Source: Desulfobacterales bacterium
GTDB lineage: Bacteria > Desulfobacterota > Desulfobacteria > Desulfobacterales > JAEINQ01
Direction: 5' to 3'
DNA: 64,000 nt
Assembly (NCBI GenBank): GCA_016342285.1
Contig: JAEINQ010000014.1
Span: 1-64,000, forward strand
Every line of letters begins with the position of its first letter. The first letter of the stretch is position 1. Position numbers and translations under genes: made by a program. Positions 1-7,533 of the stretch are shown in pieces. Below the pieces are notes generated by a model that was not told the DNA's origin, searched no databases, and saw only the letters and a program-made list of their open reading frames with translations.

Positions 1-109
1 GGAGACTTGGAATCTTCTATACCTTTCAATGTCAGGAATTTAGCTCTGAAAGTGTTTGACAAGGACACTTAGTACACACTGTCATAAATTCGATGACATA
101 TATTTGGGT

Positions 110-276
110 CACCACAGAGTCACAGAGAACGCAGAGAGGTTTCTTTTTTTTTCACAGATCGGGAGACGACGATCTGTGAAAAGTGAACACTGTTGCTGGC
201 TTTCTTATCCCCGGCCGCCGTCTCCCGGCCGGGGATAAACGATAAAAAGCTCTGTGACCTCAGTGTCTCAGTGGTT
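110..276. repeat. MITE-like inverted-repeat element (CACAGAG family), copy A
   Basis: This is a ~167-bp element whose ends are imperfect inverted repeats (CACCACAGAG at the left, CTCAGTGGTT at the right). It holds two internal hairpins: CACAGATC...GATCTGTG, and one with arms TATCCCCGGCC and GGCCGGGGATA. A second copy with the same architecture lies at 23945-24105. No coding capacity is seen. The first ~105 bases of the window hold nothing recognisable. Confidence 0.75.
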
Positions 277-399
277 AAAGCATTCCTTATCAATGTCACA
301 ATATTTACGCCTACAAGTACTTAGCCGAGCCCCGATGGTGGACATATCTCATGGATCGGCACATTGAGAGTGGAGAATTGGGGTAAAAAAGTGCAGTTC

Positions 400-559
400 A
401 GGATTTCATTGCCCTGGGTGTCCTGGGCGAAGACCAGACCCACATTGACCATCTCTTTTCAATCTCGTTTCGGGCGAGTTCAACCGGCCCCACGGTGGCC
501 GAATCGGCCTTTTGGGCATGGACCCGGTCACCGGCCGAGGCTCCGGCCACCCGGGCTTT
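400..559 (-). pseudogene. Degenerate fragment of the three-repeat secreted protein (copy 3)
   Basis: On the minus strand, reading begins KARVAGASAGDRVHAQKAD, then TVGPVELARNEIEK. This closely matches repeats 1-2 of the intact protein at 6469-6900. After EIEK the frame breaks: the next frame resumes with EMVNVGLVFAQ, which corresponds to the start of repeat 3, so about 20 codons of repeat 2 have been lost with a frameshift. There is no start codon or signal peptide. The homology stops exactly at the stop codon of the hydrolase at 558, so a recombination junction is likely there. Non-functional remnant. Confidence 0.7.
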
Positions 560-1592
560 AAAATGATTTTTTCAAATCCAGTGCAATTTCATCCAATGCT
601 TCATGGGCCTGGTTCAATACCTTGTCGGCACTGACAAAGCCGTGAATCATTCCCTTGTAACAATGGTAGTTTGTCGAAACACCCGCCTTTTTGAGTTTAT
701 CGGCATACTGCTTTCCCTCGTCTCTTAAGGGGTCCATTTCGGCGGTGATGATGGTTGCCGGTGGAAGATGGCCATGATCGTCTGCCAGCAGTGGAGACGC
801 ATAAGGATCGGTCCAATTGTCTTTATTGGGAAGATAGAGAGCCCGGAACCATTCAATGTTTGCTTTGGTCAGCATAAATCCCTTGCCAAAATACGAGTAG
901 GAATCATTATCCAGGCGGCTGAGATCCGTTGACGGATAAACCAGTACCTGCCGTGCAATTTTCGGCCCCTTTCGGTCTCTTGCCATCAAGGACAATACAG
1001 CGGATAAATTTGCACCCGCGCTGTCACCCATGACGGCGATTCTTGCAGGATCACCGCCAAAAGAGCCGGCATTTTCAGAAACCCAGACCAAGGCGGCATA
1101 AGCGTCGTCCAGCCCGGCCGGGAAAGGGTGTTCCGGGGCCAGTCGGTAATCGACGGCGACCACAATGGCATTGGACGCAACCGACAGATAGCGACAAAGG
1201 TTATCATGGGAATCGAGATTGCCCTGTACCCAGCCGCCCCCGTGATAAAACAGGACGACCGGAAGAGACTTGCTCTCAACAGGGATATAGATGCGAACCG
1301 GGATGTCGACCGCCGGCCCCGGGATTTTTTGGTTGATCACTCGCTTTACGGTGACGGGAACACTGGAAAATTTTTCTACTTTTTCTAAAAGCCGCTTTCT
1401 GCTTTCAGCCACCGAAGGCCTGGAACCATTTTCAGATCCGTCGTCTTCGGACAGGCTCAGGAATTTTAAGATGACGGCGACTTTATAATTTAACCGGCCA
1501 TGCCCTGTATCCGCCCAATGGTTAACAAAAATGGCTCCAACCAGGCAGAGTATTGCCAAAATGACAACGATCCAAATCAGTGCTTTTTTCAT
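558..1592 (-). CDS. Membrane-anchored alpha/beta hydrolase (HSL-type lipase/esterase)
   Basis: A 344-residue carboxylesterase of the hormone-sensitive-lipase group (alpha/beta hydrolase fold 3). It carries the oxyanion-hole motif HGGGW near residue 117, the nucleophile elbow GDSAG near residue 190, then DPLRDEG (acid) and MIHGF (histidine), so the triad is complete. The first ~25 residues are a hydrophobic segment (IWIVVILAILCLVGAIFV), pointing to a signal anchor and periplasmic location. It hydrolyses short- to medium-chain esters; the substrate is not predictable. It stands alone, and its stop codon coincides with the end of a degenerate repeat-protein fragment, so its extreme C-terminus may have been set by recombination. 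Confidence 0.88.
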   Translation of the reverse strand: MKKALIWIVVILAILCLVGAIFVNHWADTGHGRLNYKVAVILKFLSLSEDDGSENGSRPSVAESRKRLLEKVEKFSSVPVTVKRVINQKIPGPAVDIPVRIYIPVESKSLPVVLFYHGGGWVQGNLDSHDNLCRYLSVASNAIVVAVDYRLAPEHPFPAGLDDAYAALVWVSENAGSFGGDPARIAVMGDSAGANLSAVLSLMARDRKGPKIARQVLVYPSTDLSRLDNDSYSYFGKGFMLTKANIEWFRALYLPNKDNWTDPYASPLLADDHGHLPPATIITAEMDPLRDEGKQYADKLKKAGVSTNYHCYKGMIHGFVSADKVLNQAHEALDEIALDLKKSF

Positions 1593-1860
1593 GATGTCTC
1601 CGTCTACATGGAATCCCAGTATCTGCGGTAATCTCGATGATCGATCAACCCCGATTGTAAGATTGGCGACACCATATCATGATTTAAGGTCCGCGTCCTT
1701 CATGCTGCTGAAAATTGATTTTTTCAGGACGCCTCATTTTAAAGAATAATTGGGTGCTTTTTTGCCCCAAAATTGATGGTTTTGAATCTGAAAAGAGCAG
1801 TTTAAGAATTTTACATGAAAGCGGGTGGGGCCTTTTGCAGAAGAAGGAGATAAACGAAAA

Positions 1861-1894
1861 AGGCGCGGCCGGATCACCGGCGGCGCCTTTTTTT
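1861..1894. terminator. Bidirectional hairpin terminator
   Basis: GC-rich hairpin AGGCGCGGCCGG-ATCA-CCGGCGGCGCCT followed by a run of seven T on the plus strand and five T on the minus strand. It lies just downstream of the minus-strand repeat-protein copy at 1919 and closely resembles the hairpin downstream of the intact copy (6408-6439). The gene and its terminator were therefore duplicated together. Confidence 0.7.
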
Positions 1895-1918
1895 GGAGGG
1901 AGAAAAGCACAAAGTGGA

Positions 1919-2281
1919 TCAGTTCAGGGCATGGGCGGCCTGGATGTGCTGGGCCAGACGGGCCACGGGGCTGCCGTTGACCATTTCCTTAACCGTTTCG
2001 TAATCGGCTCTGGCCACGGAGGCCGGTCCCACATTGACCATTTCGGGGGCCTGGGCGTAGACCGCTGCATCGGCCAGGGAGGCATCGCCGGCCACGATGG
2101 CTTTGATATTTTCAAAGTCGCTGCGGGACAATTCAACGGGTCCCACATTGACCGCCTCGGCCTTCTTAGCGAAAACCCGGTTGCCTGCCGGCTCGCCGGC
2201 CACTTGCGCTTTCACGGACATGAAGTCGGCGGCACTGATCTGAACCCCGTCCACATTGACCATATCACCGGCTGATACGGC
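1919..2281 (-). pseudogene. 5'-truncated copy of the three-repeat secreted protein (copy 1)
   Basis: All three repeats are intact here (VNVDGVQISAADF..., VNVGPVELSRSDF..., VNVGPASVARADY...) with the same C-terminus (RLAQHIQAAHALN) as the gene at 6469-6900. Homology ends at about 2281, just before where the signal peptide should be. Upstream codons remain open but give SPESVLSSPKQ and no hydrophobic segment, and there is no convincing ribosome binding site. No sigma-54 promoter or 9-bp leader repeat is present. The likeliest reading is a duplicate that lost its promoter and secretion signal. Alternatively it is a cytoplasmic variant starting at the ATG at 2263. The coding body shows no stops, so decay is recent or selection persists. 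Confidence 0.6.
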
Positions 2282-2408
2282 CTGTTTGGGGCTCGAAAGC
2301 ACGGACTCGGGTGAGGTTCGGTCTTGTTTTTTGTTTGGGCTGACGTCAATATGGGGAAGCCCTCCCAAAAACATCACCCGGGCATCGGCCCTGCAACCGT
2401 GCTGGAAC

Positions 2409-3962
2409 ATGAGGACGCATCTGTTGAATACACCCAAACCAACGGTACCTTCGAGACCTGATCCCAAAATACTGGAAGCCATATTCCGCCGGGCGATGGA
2501 GATGGTGGAGACCGGGAAACTCGACGCGGCGGTTTCCGAATTCAAAACGCTTCTCACCTTGGTCCCGGACCAGGCTGCGGTTCATTTCAACCTGGGAAAT
2601 GCGTTGCGCCGTCTGGGAAGAAACGAAGAGGCCGCGGCCTGTTTTCGGCGTTCCCTCGACCTGGAACCCGATGACCCCCAGGCACATTACAACCTGGGCA
2701 ATGCGTTGACCGCATTGGGCCGCATTGAAGAGGCCACCGCCTGCCTGGAGCGGGCCACGCGAATCGCCCCGACGTTTGCCGATGCCCACTTCAATCTGGG
2801 GGGTCTGTTATTGTCCTCGGGGGATCATGCCGCGGCGGCCCAGCGGTTTCGCACGGTCATTGAACTGAAGGAGAACCATTTCAGCGCCCATTTGCAACTG
2901 GGGCGCGCCCTGATATTTGACAGGCATGGGAAACAGGCCATCCCGGTTTTGCGTTCCGCACTAGCCATGGCTCCGGACAATGCCGATGCCTGCATCGCGC
3001 TAGGCAACGCGTTTTTCGAGATTGATCGGTTTGATGATGCCGTGGTCGCCTACCGCAAAGCCATCGATCTGGAAGACGATAACCCTGATTACCTGTATAA
3101 CCTGGGCAACGCCTATTACCGGCAGAGTCGTCTCGAGGAGGCCGTCGGCATCTTTCAGCGGGCCGCGCAACTGGCGCCGGCAAATGCGGCCATTTTTTTC
3201 AACCTGGGCAACGCCTACCACCGGATGGGAATGATGCAGCGGGCCGCCGACTGTTTCCTCAAGGCCAGTGAGCTGGACAGCACCAACGAGGAGGCTGCCC
3301 ACATGCTCGCGGCCATGACCGGCCGGACCACCACCTCTGCGCCGAAAGCCTGGGTCCGGCGCCTGTTCGATCAGTACAGCGACCGGTTCGAGCAACACCT
3401 TACGGAGGATCTCGGCTACGCGGCGCCGGAACAGCTGGCCGATGCCTTGAAATCCGTGACCGGTCCATCGCCGGTTTTCTCCCATGCGCTGGATCTCGGA
3501 TGCGGCACGGGGTTGTCCGGTTTGCCCTTCCGGGCCATGACCAGACGGTTGACCGGAATCGATCTTTCGGAGAACATGGTGGCCGCTGCCCGCAAGAAGC
3601 AGGTATACGATGACCTGAGGGTAGACGGTATCATCGAATTTCTATCTGCCACGACGAAACGATACGATCTGGTGATTGCCACGGATGTGCTTATTTATCT
3701 TGGCGCGGCAGATGCGCTTTTCGGCCTGATCGGACGGCAAACGTCCAAAGACGCGGCCATGGTATTGTCCATTGAAGCGACCACCGATGCAGACTACGTG
3801 CTGCGTTCGACCGGAAGATATGCCCACAGTGACAGCTATATCCACCGACTCGCCAGGGGAAACGGGTTTGCCGTCCGCTCTTGTCTTCCGGCCCGCATTC
3901 GTAAAGAAGCGGGGCACTGGATCATGGGATCGCTGTTCGTCCTGAAAAAAGAAGCGATATGA
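2409..3962 (+). CDS. TPR-repeat protein with C-terminal SAM methyltransferase domain
   Basis: A 517-residue protein if started at the ATG at 2409; the open frame extends upstream to 2256, but that part is unlike protein and overlaps the antisense repeat-protein copy. Residues ~15-300 hold about eight tetratricopeptide repeats with the usual signature (HFNLGNALRRLGRNEEAAACF). Residues ~345-510 form a class I methyltransferase: HALDLGCGTGLSG is SAM motif I, and LTGIDLSENMVAAAR is the acidic loop. This matches the COG4976-type TPR-methyltransferases, whose targets are mostly unknown. No signal peptide; cytoplasmic. Monocistronic, on the opposite strand to both neighbours. Confidence 0.85.
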   Translation: MRTHLLNTPKPTVPSRPDPKILEAIFRRAMEMVETGKLDAAVSEFKTLLTLVPDQAAVHFNLGNALRRLGRNEEAAACFRRSLDLEPDDPQAHYNLGNALTALGRIEEATACLERATRIAPTFADAHFNLGGLLLSSGDHAAAAQRFRTVIELKENHFSAHLQLGRALIFDRHGKQAIPVLRSALAMAPDNADACIALGNAFFEIDRFDDAVVAYRKAIDLEDDNPDYLYNLGNAYYRQSRLEEAVGIFQRAAQLAPANAAIFFNLGNAYHRMGMMQRAADCFLKASELDSTNEEAAHMLAAMTGRTTTSAPKAWVRRLFDQYSDRFEQHLTEDLGYAAPEQLADALKSVTGPSPVFSHALDLGCGTGLSGLPFRAMTRRLTGIDLSENMVAAARKKQVYDDLRVDGIIEFLSATTKRYDLVIATDVLIYLGAADALFGLIGRQTSKDAAMVLSIEATTDADYVLRSTGRYAHSDSYIHRLARGNGFAVRSCLPARIRKEAGHWIMGSLFVLKKEAI

Positions 3963-3997
3963 AAACCGGCGCCCGCCTGATCGCGGGATTCATATGG

Positions 3998-4096
3998 CTA
4001 TAGGGATTGTCATATTTCCGTTCCGTTTCAGGAGATTTTCAATCTGTCCGATAAAATTGGCATTTTTGGCTTTTAAAGGCCTGACAATCCCTATGT
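3998..4096. repeat. 100-bp inverted-repeat element (AGGGATTGTC family), copy A
   Basis: Bounded by CTATAGGGATTGTC on the left and GACAATCCCTATGTA on the right, an almost perfect terminal inverted repeat around a ~70-bp core. Copies of practically the same length occur at 34311-34410 and 58766-58865. It fills the gap between the TPR gene and the amine oxidase. Confidence 0.75.
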
Positions 4097-4137
4097 AAAA
4101 TTACAGCAATACTGCTCCACGTGGGCATGGATCCGCT

Positions 4138-5247
4138 TTACTGGTTTCTGACCGCCCGTTCGGCCGCGGTCAGGGCGCCTTCGAGATATCCGCCGTGCTG
4201 GTCGGCCGTTTCCGTTCCGGCAAAATGGACGGTCCCGTCCCAGATGGAGGTTTGACCTGCCGGAGGGTGATAAAGGGGGTGTTCGAGCATGGGCGGCTGG
4301 TCATATGAGGTGGCGGTAAATCGTTCGCGCGCCCAATCCTGGTAGAAAAAAGCCGCCGGCTGCGCCTCTGGTTTGCCGAAAATGGCTCCAAGTTGCGAGA
4401 CAATCGCTTCGGTGAGGCCTTGCTGCTGATTACGCCGGTTCGCTGAAATGCCGACAAAGCCGGTCAGCCCGTAAGGGCTATGGCCGTTGCCGGACCCGTC
4501 GTGGATCTCGCCCAGCGGGCCGCATTGACTGAAAGCCTCGCCAGAAAAGCCTTTTTGCCGCCAGAACGGTTCTTCGTAAAGGGCGCAGAATTTCGCCTGC
4601 CCTGCCATCCATGTGCCGGTTTTTAGCATCGCCTGGGCCAGATGATGAGAAAGGTCCGGCTCGAATAAAATGGTTGCGGCGGCAAGGCGAGGCGGCAGGG
4701 CAAGAATGACCTTGTCGGCACCAAACCGGGCCTGGGGCCCTTTTTCCAGTTCGCCGACGCTTATCAGGGCGCCTGCGGATGTTTTTTCGATCCTGCAGAC
4801 CGGGTGATTGTATCGGACGGCGTTTTCCGGAATACCCTCATGGAGCTTTTCCATCAGCGCCGACATGCCGCCGTAAAGCCGCCAGGAGCGAGGTTGGGTG
4901 GTGTAACCCCGGACGGTTTTGACGGTGCCGTCGGGACCTTGAAAACGACCATGCCCGTCTTCAAACTGGCGATACCCGGAAAGACCCAGGGTTTGAATCA
5001 GATCGGCCATTTTCGGGTGAATCTCGGGCCAGTACCAGGAGGGGCCGAGGTCGGAAAAAAAGCCATGGTGTTCCGGACATAAAATCCTGCCGCCGGCCCG
5101 TTCACGGGCTTCGAGGACGATAAACGGCTGATCCCTTTTGGCCAGCAGGGTGGCTGCGTAGATACCGCTAAGGCCGGCTCCGATAATCAGGGTATTAACA
5201 ATTTCCGTGGGCATGGACATCATGGGTCCATTCTCTGTTAATCTCAT
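4138..5247 (-). CDS. FAD-dependent amine oxidase (flavin monoamine oxidase family)
   Basis: A 369-residue flavoprotein. The N-terminus has the dinucleotide-binding fold NTLIIGAGLSGIYAATLLA, followed by the acidic residue and GG motif (VLEARERAGGRI) typical of the MAO / phytoene desaturase / protoporphyrinogen oxidase superfamily. The C-terminus has the second FAD-contact motif HFAGTETADQHGGYLEGAL. It probably oxidises an amine or amino acid to the imine with O2 or another acceptor; the substrate is unknown. At 369 residues it is shorter than classical MAOs (~450-500). The start is uncertain: ATG at 5247 has a distant GGGGGGAA, and an ATG at 5223 is an alternative. It appears monocistronic. 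Confidence 0.82.
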   Translation of the reverse strand: MRLTENGPMMSMPTEIVNTLIIGAGLSGIYAATLLAKRDQPFIVLEARERAGGRILCPEHHGFFSDLGPSWYWPEIHPKMADLIQTLGLSGYRQFEDGHGRFQGPDGTVKTVRGYTTQPRSWRLYGGMSALMEKLHEGIPENAVRYNHPVCRIEKTSAGALISVGELEKGPQARFGADKVILALPPRLAAATILFEPDLSHHLAQAMLKTGTWMAGQAKFCALYEEPFWRQKGFSGEAFSQCGPLGEIHDGSGNGHSPYGLTGFVGISANRRNQQQGLTEAIVSQLGAIFGKPEAQPAAFFYQDWARERFTATSYDQPPMLEHPLYHPPAGQTSIWDGTVHFAGTETADQHGGYLEGALTAAERAVRNQ

Positions 5248-5626
5248 TCGGGTCTAATTCCCCCCGGCTTGCCGCGATACGAATGAAAGATCCCTTATCA
5301 TGATACCCCGGGGAGGTTCATTTTTCCCGTTTGTTTATCTGCCAATACGAACCTTTGACACGGCCGCCAAAATAAGCATATGCTCAAAACCTGTCAATGA
5401 AAAACCCGGCTTTCCCAATCCTCATATGGGCACCATTGGAAACAGCCACCTTGTGTTACATTGCTTTTGCGCCTATTATTGTGTAAACGACGTGTTTGCA
5501 TTGAAAAACCGCATGTCACTGGTCGGACATCCACGGCTTTTTGTTTCTTTGGCCATGGGTGGCGATTTTACCCTTTCGGTCACAGGGCGTTTACGGTATT
5601 TATTGTGAGGCTGCGTAAAAAAAGGG

Positions 5627-5786
5627 GTAAGCGTTCACAGGGCACCGCATCTGCTGCGTTACCGGGCACTTGAAGTGCGAAAACAGTACGTCTGCGTGCC
5701 CGAGGCCTTGCATCTGCGGCACCCTGTAAACGCTTACTGGGAAAGGAAATAGCGAACATGGAGTGTTTTACCCCGTGAATGGTTAC
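5627..5786. repeat. ~160-bp nested palindromic element (GTAAGCGTTCACAGGG family), copy 1
   Basis: Begins GTAAGCGTTCACAGGGCACC and ends CCCCGTGAATGGTTAC, which are imperfect inverted repeats of each other. Inside, GCACCCTGTAAACGCTTAC pairs with the left end, and a smaller stem (CGGGCA/TGCCCG) sits in the middle. Three further copies are at 18611, 34418 and 60578. In this copy the right end directly adjoins a truncated gene (5779-5892). The rest of the 5248-5975 gap (5248-5626) shows nothing recognisable. Confidence 0.8.
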
Positions 5787-5892
5787 AAAAAGGGAACATG
5801 TAGATTGTGGCGCGTTTTTAAACCGGGAAGCCGAACAGCTCAAGCAGGAATTTTCCGGAACCGTCCGGCAGATCACCGAAGAACCCGGATAG
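5779..5892 (+). pseudogene. 3'-terminal fragment of a paralogue of the gene at 21431-22354
   Basis: The frame ending at the TAG at 5890-5892 reads GAFLNREAEQLKQEFSGTV and then RQITEEPG. The end of the unknown protein at 21431-22354 reads SAFSNREAEQFKQEFPGTV, then QRIARQVIGERG. Only the last ~30 codons survive; everything upstream is replaced by the ~160-bp palindromic element, whose right end (GTTAC, 5786) overlaps the first codons of the open stretch. It could be transcribed but has no plausible function. It shows that this genome once held at least two copies of that gene. Confidence 0.75.
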
Positions 5893-5975
5893 TGGGAAAG
5901 CACGGCAGGATTTCCGTGAATCCTTAACCTGATGCTAATTGCAAGCAATAAATCTTAACATGAAGGAGAAAGAAG

Positions 5976-6302
5976 ATGGCGGAACCCAAAGGATTGATGA
6001 AGCCGGTAAAGATGAAAAAAGAATTGGCGGCGTTTCTGGGAGCAACCGAACTCCCCAGGACAGAGATCACCAAAAAACTATGGGACTATATTAAAGCGAA
6101 TAAACTTCAGACGAAGACTGAAAATGGAAAGCCTGAGAATGCAGGCAAGTTCATTGTGGCCGATGCCGGTTTACTCCCGATCTTCAAAAACACCAAATCC
6201 ACAAGCAAATCGGGCAAGGTCACTGACCTTACCGGTCTGAAAGCGGGTCAGACGATCAACATGATGCAGATGGCCGCTGTTGTCGGCGCAAATGTAGAAT
6301 AA
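5976..6302 (+). CDS. SWIB/MDM2-domain protein
   Basis: A 108-residue protein that is almost entirely one SWIB domain: LAAFLGATELPRTEITKKLW, then DYIKANKLQ, then FIVADAGLLPIF and a C-terminal helix. SWIB is best known from eukaryotic chromatin remodellers (SWI/SNF) and chlamydial proteins, but small single-domain versions occur sporadically in bacteria, where their role is unclear; DNA or protein binding is assumed. The loop between ALLPIF-equivalent and the last helix carries an unusual Lys/Ser/Thr-rich insertion (KNTKSTSKSGKVTDLTG). The ATG is preceded by AAGGAGAAAGAAG, a strong ribosome binding site. Highly basic and cytoplasmic. Confidence 0.85.
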   Translation: MAEPKGLMKPVKMKKELAAFLGATELPRTEITKKLWDYIKANKLQTKTENGKPENAGKFIVADAGLLPIFKNTKSTSKSGKVTDLTGLKAGQTINMMQMAAVVGANVE

Positions 6303-6407
6303 GCTTGATGCATTGGGATAAACAGAAGGATCTCAGCGTCTGCGCAAAAGCAAATGAGTGGTCTTTTTTTAAGGCTCCAGATGCAGGGCGGTGTTAAGAG
6401 GGAAAAC

Positions 6408-6439
6408 AAAGGCGCGGCCGGCTTACCGGTCGCGCCTTT
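6408..6439. terminator. Hairpin terminator shared by convergent genes
   Basis: AAAGGCGCGGCCGG-CTTA-CCGGTCGCGCCTTT forms a long stem with A/T-rich flanks in both directions. It lies between the converging SWIB gene and the repeat-protein gene and can serve both. It closely resembles the hairpin at 1861-1894. Confidence 0.75.
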
Positions 6440-6468
6440 GTTAGCAAGGCGGATAGAAACAGAGCGGA

Positions 6469-6900
6469 TCAGTTCAGGGCATGGGCGCCCTGGATGTGCT
6501 GGGCCAGACGGACCACGGGGCCGCCGCTGACCTGGGCCTTGACAGCCTCGAAATCGGCCTTGTCCACGGCGACTGGACCCACATTGACCATCTCAGGGGC
6601 CTGGGCGTAGACTGCGGCATCGGCCACGGAGGCATTGCCGGCCACAATGGCCTTGACCTTTTCGAACTCGCCGCGGGCCAATTCAACCGTTCCCACGTTG
6701 ACCGATTCGGCCTTTTGGGCATAGACCCCCTCGCCGGCCGGCGCTCCGGCCACCCGGGCTTTAACGGCCATGAAATCGGCCGCACTGATCTCAACGCCGC
6801 CCACATTGACCACATCGCCGGCTGCTGCCGGTCCTGCGGCGACAAAAATCATGGAAACCCCTGCCAGAACCATCATTGCCTTGCGGATCGCTTTTTTCAT
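6469..6900 (-). CDS. Secreted protein of three ~37-residue VNVG repeats, unknown function
   Basis: A 143-residue precursor. Residues 1-27 are a clear Sec signal peptide (basic MKKAIRK, hydrophobic core, GPAAAG cleavage region), which fixes the start at 6900, preceded by AAGGAG. The mature part is three tandem repeats, each opening with VNVG(G/T/P)V and a hydrophobic-Ser/Ala-acidic-Phe pattern, followed by VKAxVAG and, in repeats 1-2, a VYAQ element; the end is RLAQHIQGAHALN. There is no cysteine, no further membrane segment and no domain I recognise. The gene has its own sigma-54 promoter (7044-7059), a 9-bp tandem-repeat leader and a terminator. Two broken copies lie at 1919-2281 and 400-559. 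The open frame continues upstream through the leader repeat, but that part is not signal-like and is excluded. Confidence 0.85.
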   Translation of the reverse strand: MKKAIRKAMMVLAGVSMIFVAAGPAAAGDVVNVGGVEISAADFMAVKARVAGAPAGEGVYAQKAESVNVGTVELARGEFEKVKAIVAGNASVADAAVYAQAPEMVNVGPVAVDKADFEAVKAQVSGGPVVRLAQHIQGAHALN

Positions 6901-6918
6901 GGTGTCACTCCTTGGATC

Positions 6919-7017
6919 GGTTTGATTGGTTTTATTGGTTTGATTGGTTTTATTGGTTTGATCGGTTTTATTGGTTTGATTGGTTTTATCGGTTTGATTG
7001 GTTTGATCGGTTTTATT
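6919..7017. repeat. Eleven 9-bp tandem repeats in the leader of the repeat-protein gene
   Basis: Units of GGTTTGATT alternate with GGTTTTATT, with some T-to-C changes at the last position, from 6919 to 7017; a degenerate unit follows. On the transcribed strand the units are AATCAAACC / AATAAAACC, so the leader RNA would lack G and be nearly unstructured. It lies between the predicted sigma-54 transcription start (~7032) and the ribosome binding site. Being a multiple of three, it keeps the antisense and sense frames open. Confidence 0.9.
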
Positions 7018-7043
7018 GGTTATCTGTTTCGTTGTTGCATCAC

Positions 7044-7059
7044 AGCAACGGTCGTGCCA
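7044..7059 (-). promoter_or_regulatory. Sigma-54 (-24/-12) promoter
   Basis: On the minus strand TTGGCACGACCGTTGCT matches the sigma-54 consensus YTGGCACG-N4-TTGCW at every position, with the required ten bases between GG and GC. It would start transcription near 7032, about 130 bases upstream of the secreted repeat-protein start codon, so the mRNA leader contains the 9-bp repeats. Expression should need an NtrC-type activator; one is encoded at 19297-20856, but no link is shown. Confidence 0.8.
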
Positions 7060-7533
7060 AAGTTCCAATATTAATAAAATATGTATTATATCAGTTTGTT
7101 GACAGTGTGATGGACGAGGCAGGGGTGGCGGCATGCTTTTCAATGTGAAAACTTTGTATTCATATTGAATGCCTTGCGAAGGCCGACGTTCCTCTTGGGA
7201 GAATAGGGACAGATTCAGGACGGCCTATGGGACGGCAAACGCTATTTGCCTAATCCCGGCGTCAAGTTCGTACCGGCGAGGTTGCACCCATGGGTCTCTT
7301 TGGCATTTGCGGCACACTTGTTGCTTTCTCTCCGCCGGCCGCGTTCAACAGCTGTCTGCGGTTTTTTTGCCGTGTTCGCGTTTGGCCGCGGGATGACGGT
7401 TTCTGGCACCGCAAAACGGATACGCCGGGGCAATTTAAAACAAATATTTTAAATTATCATTAGACATGATCGAATTTGTGTACTATAGGCGATTTTAAAA
7501 AAAAATTTAAGATAACGGGTTCGATTTGAAGTC

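Noticed and set aside
2256-2408. Upstream start for the TPR-methyltransferase
   Set aside because: The extra residues do not resemble TPR or a signal peptide and overlap the antisense repeat-protein copy; no ribosome binding site.
6919-7017. CRISPR array
   Set aside because: Units are 9 bp and contiguous with no spacers; there are no cas genes in the window. The dispersed palindromes are single copies, not arrays.
6469-7143. Longer 224-residue version of the repeat protein with a TNKTNQ-repeat N-terminus
   Set aside because: The extension is just the translation of the 9-bp leader repeat; the signal peptide and AAGGAG at 6900 define the real start, and the sigma-54 promoter places the mRNA start downstream of 7143.
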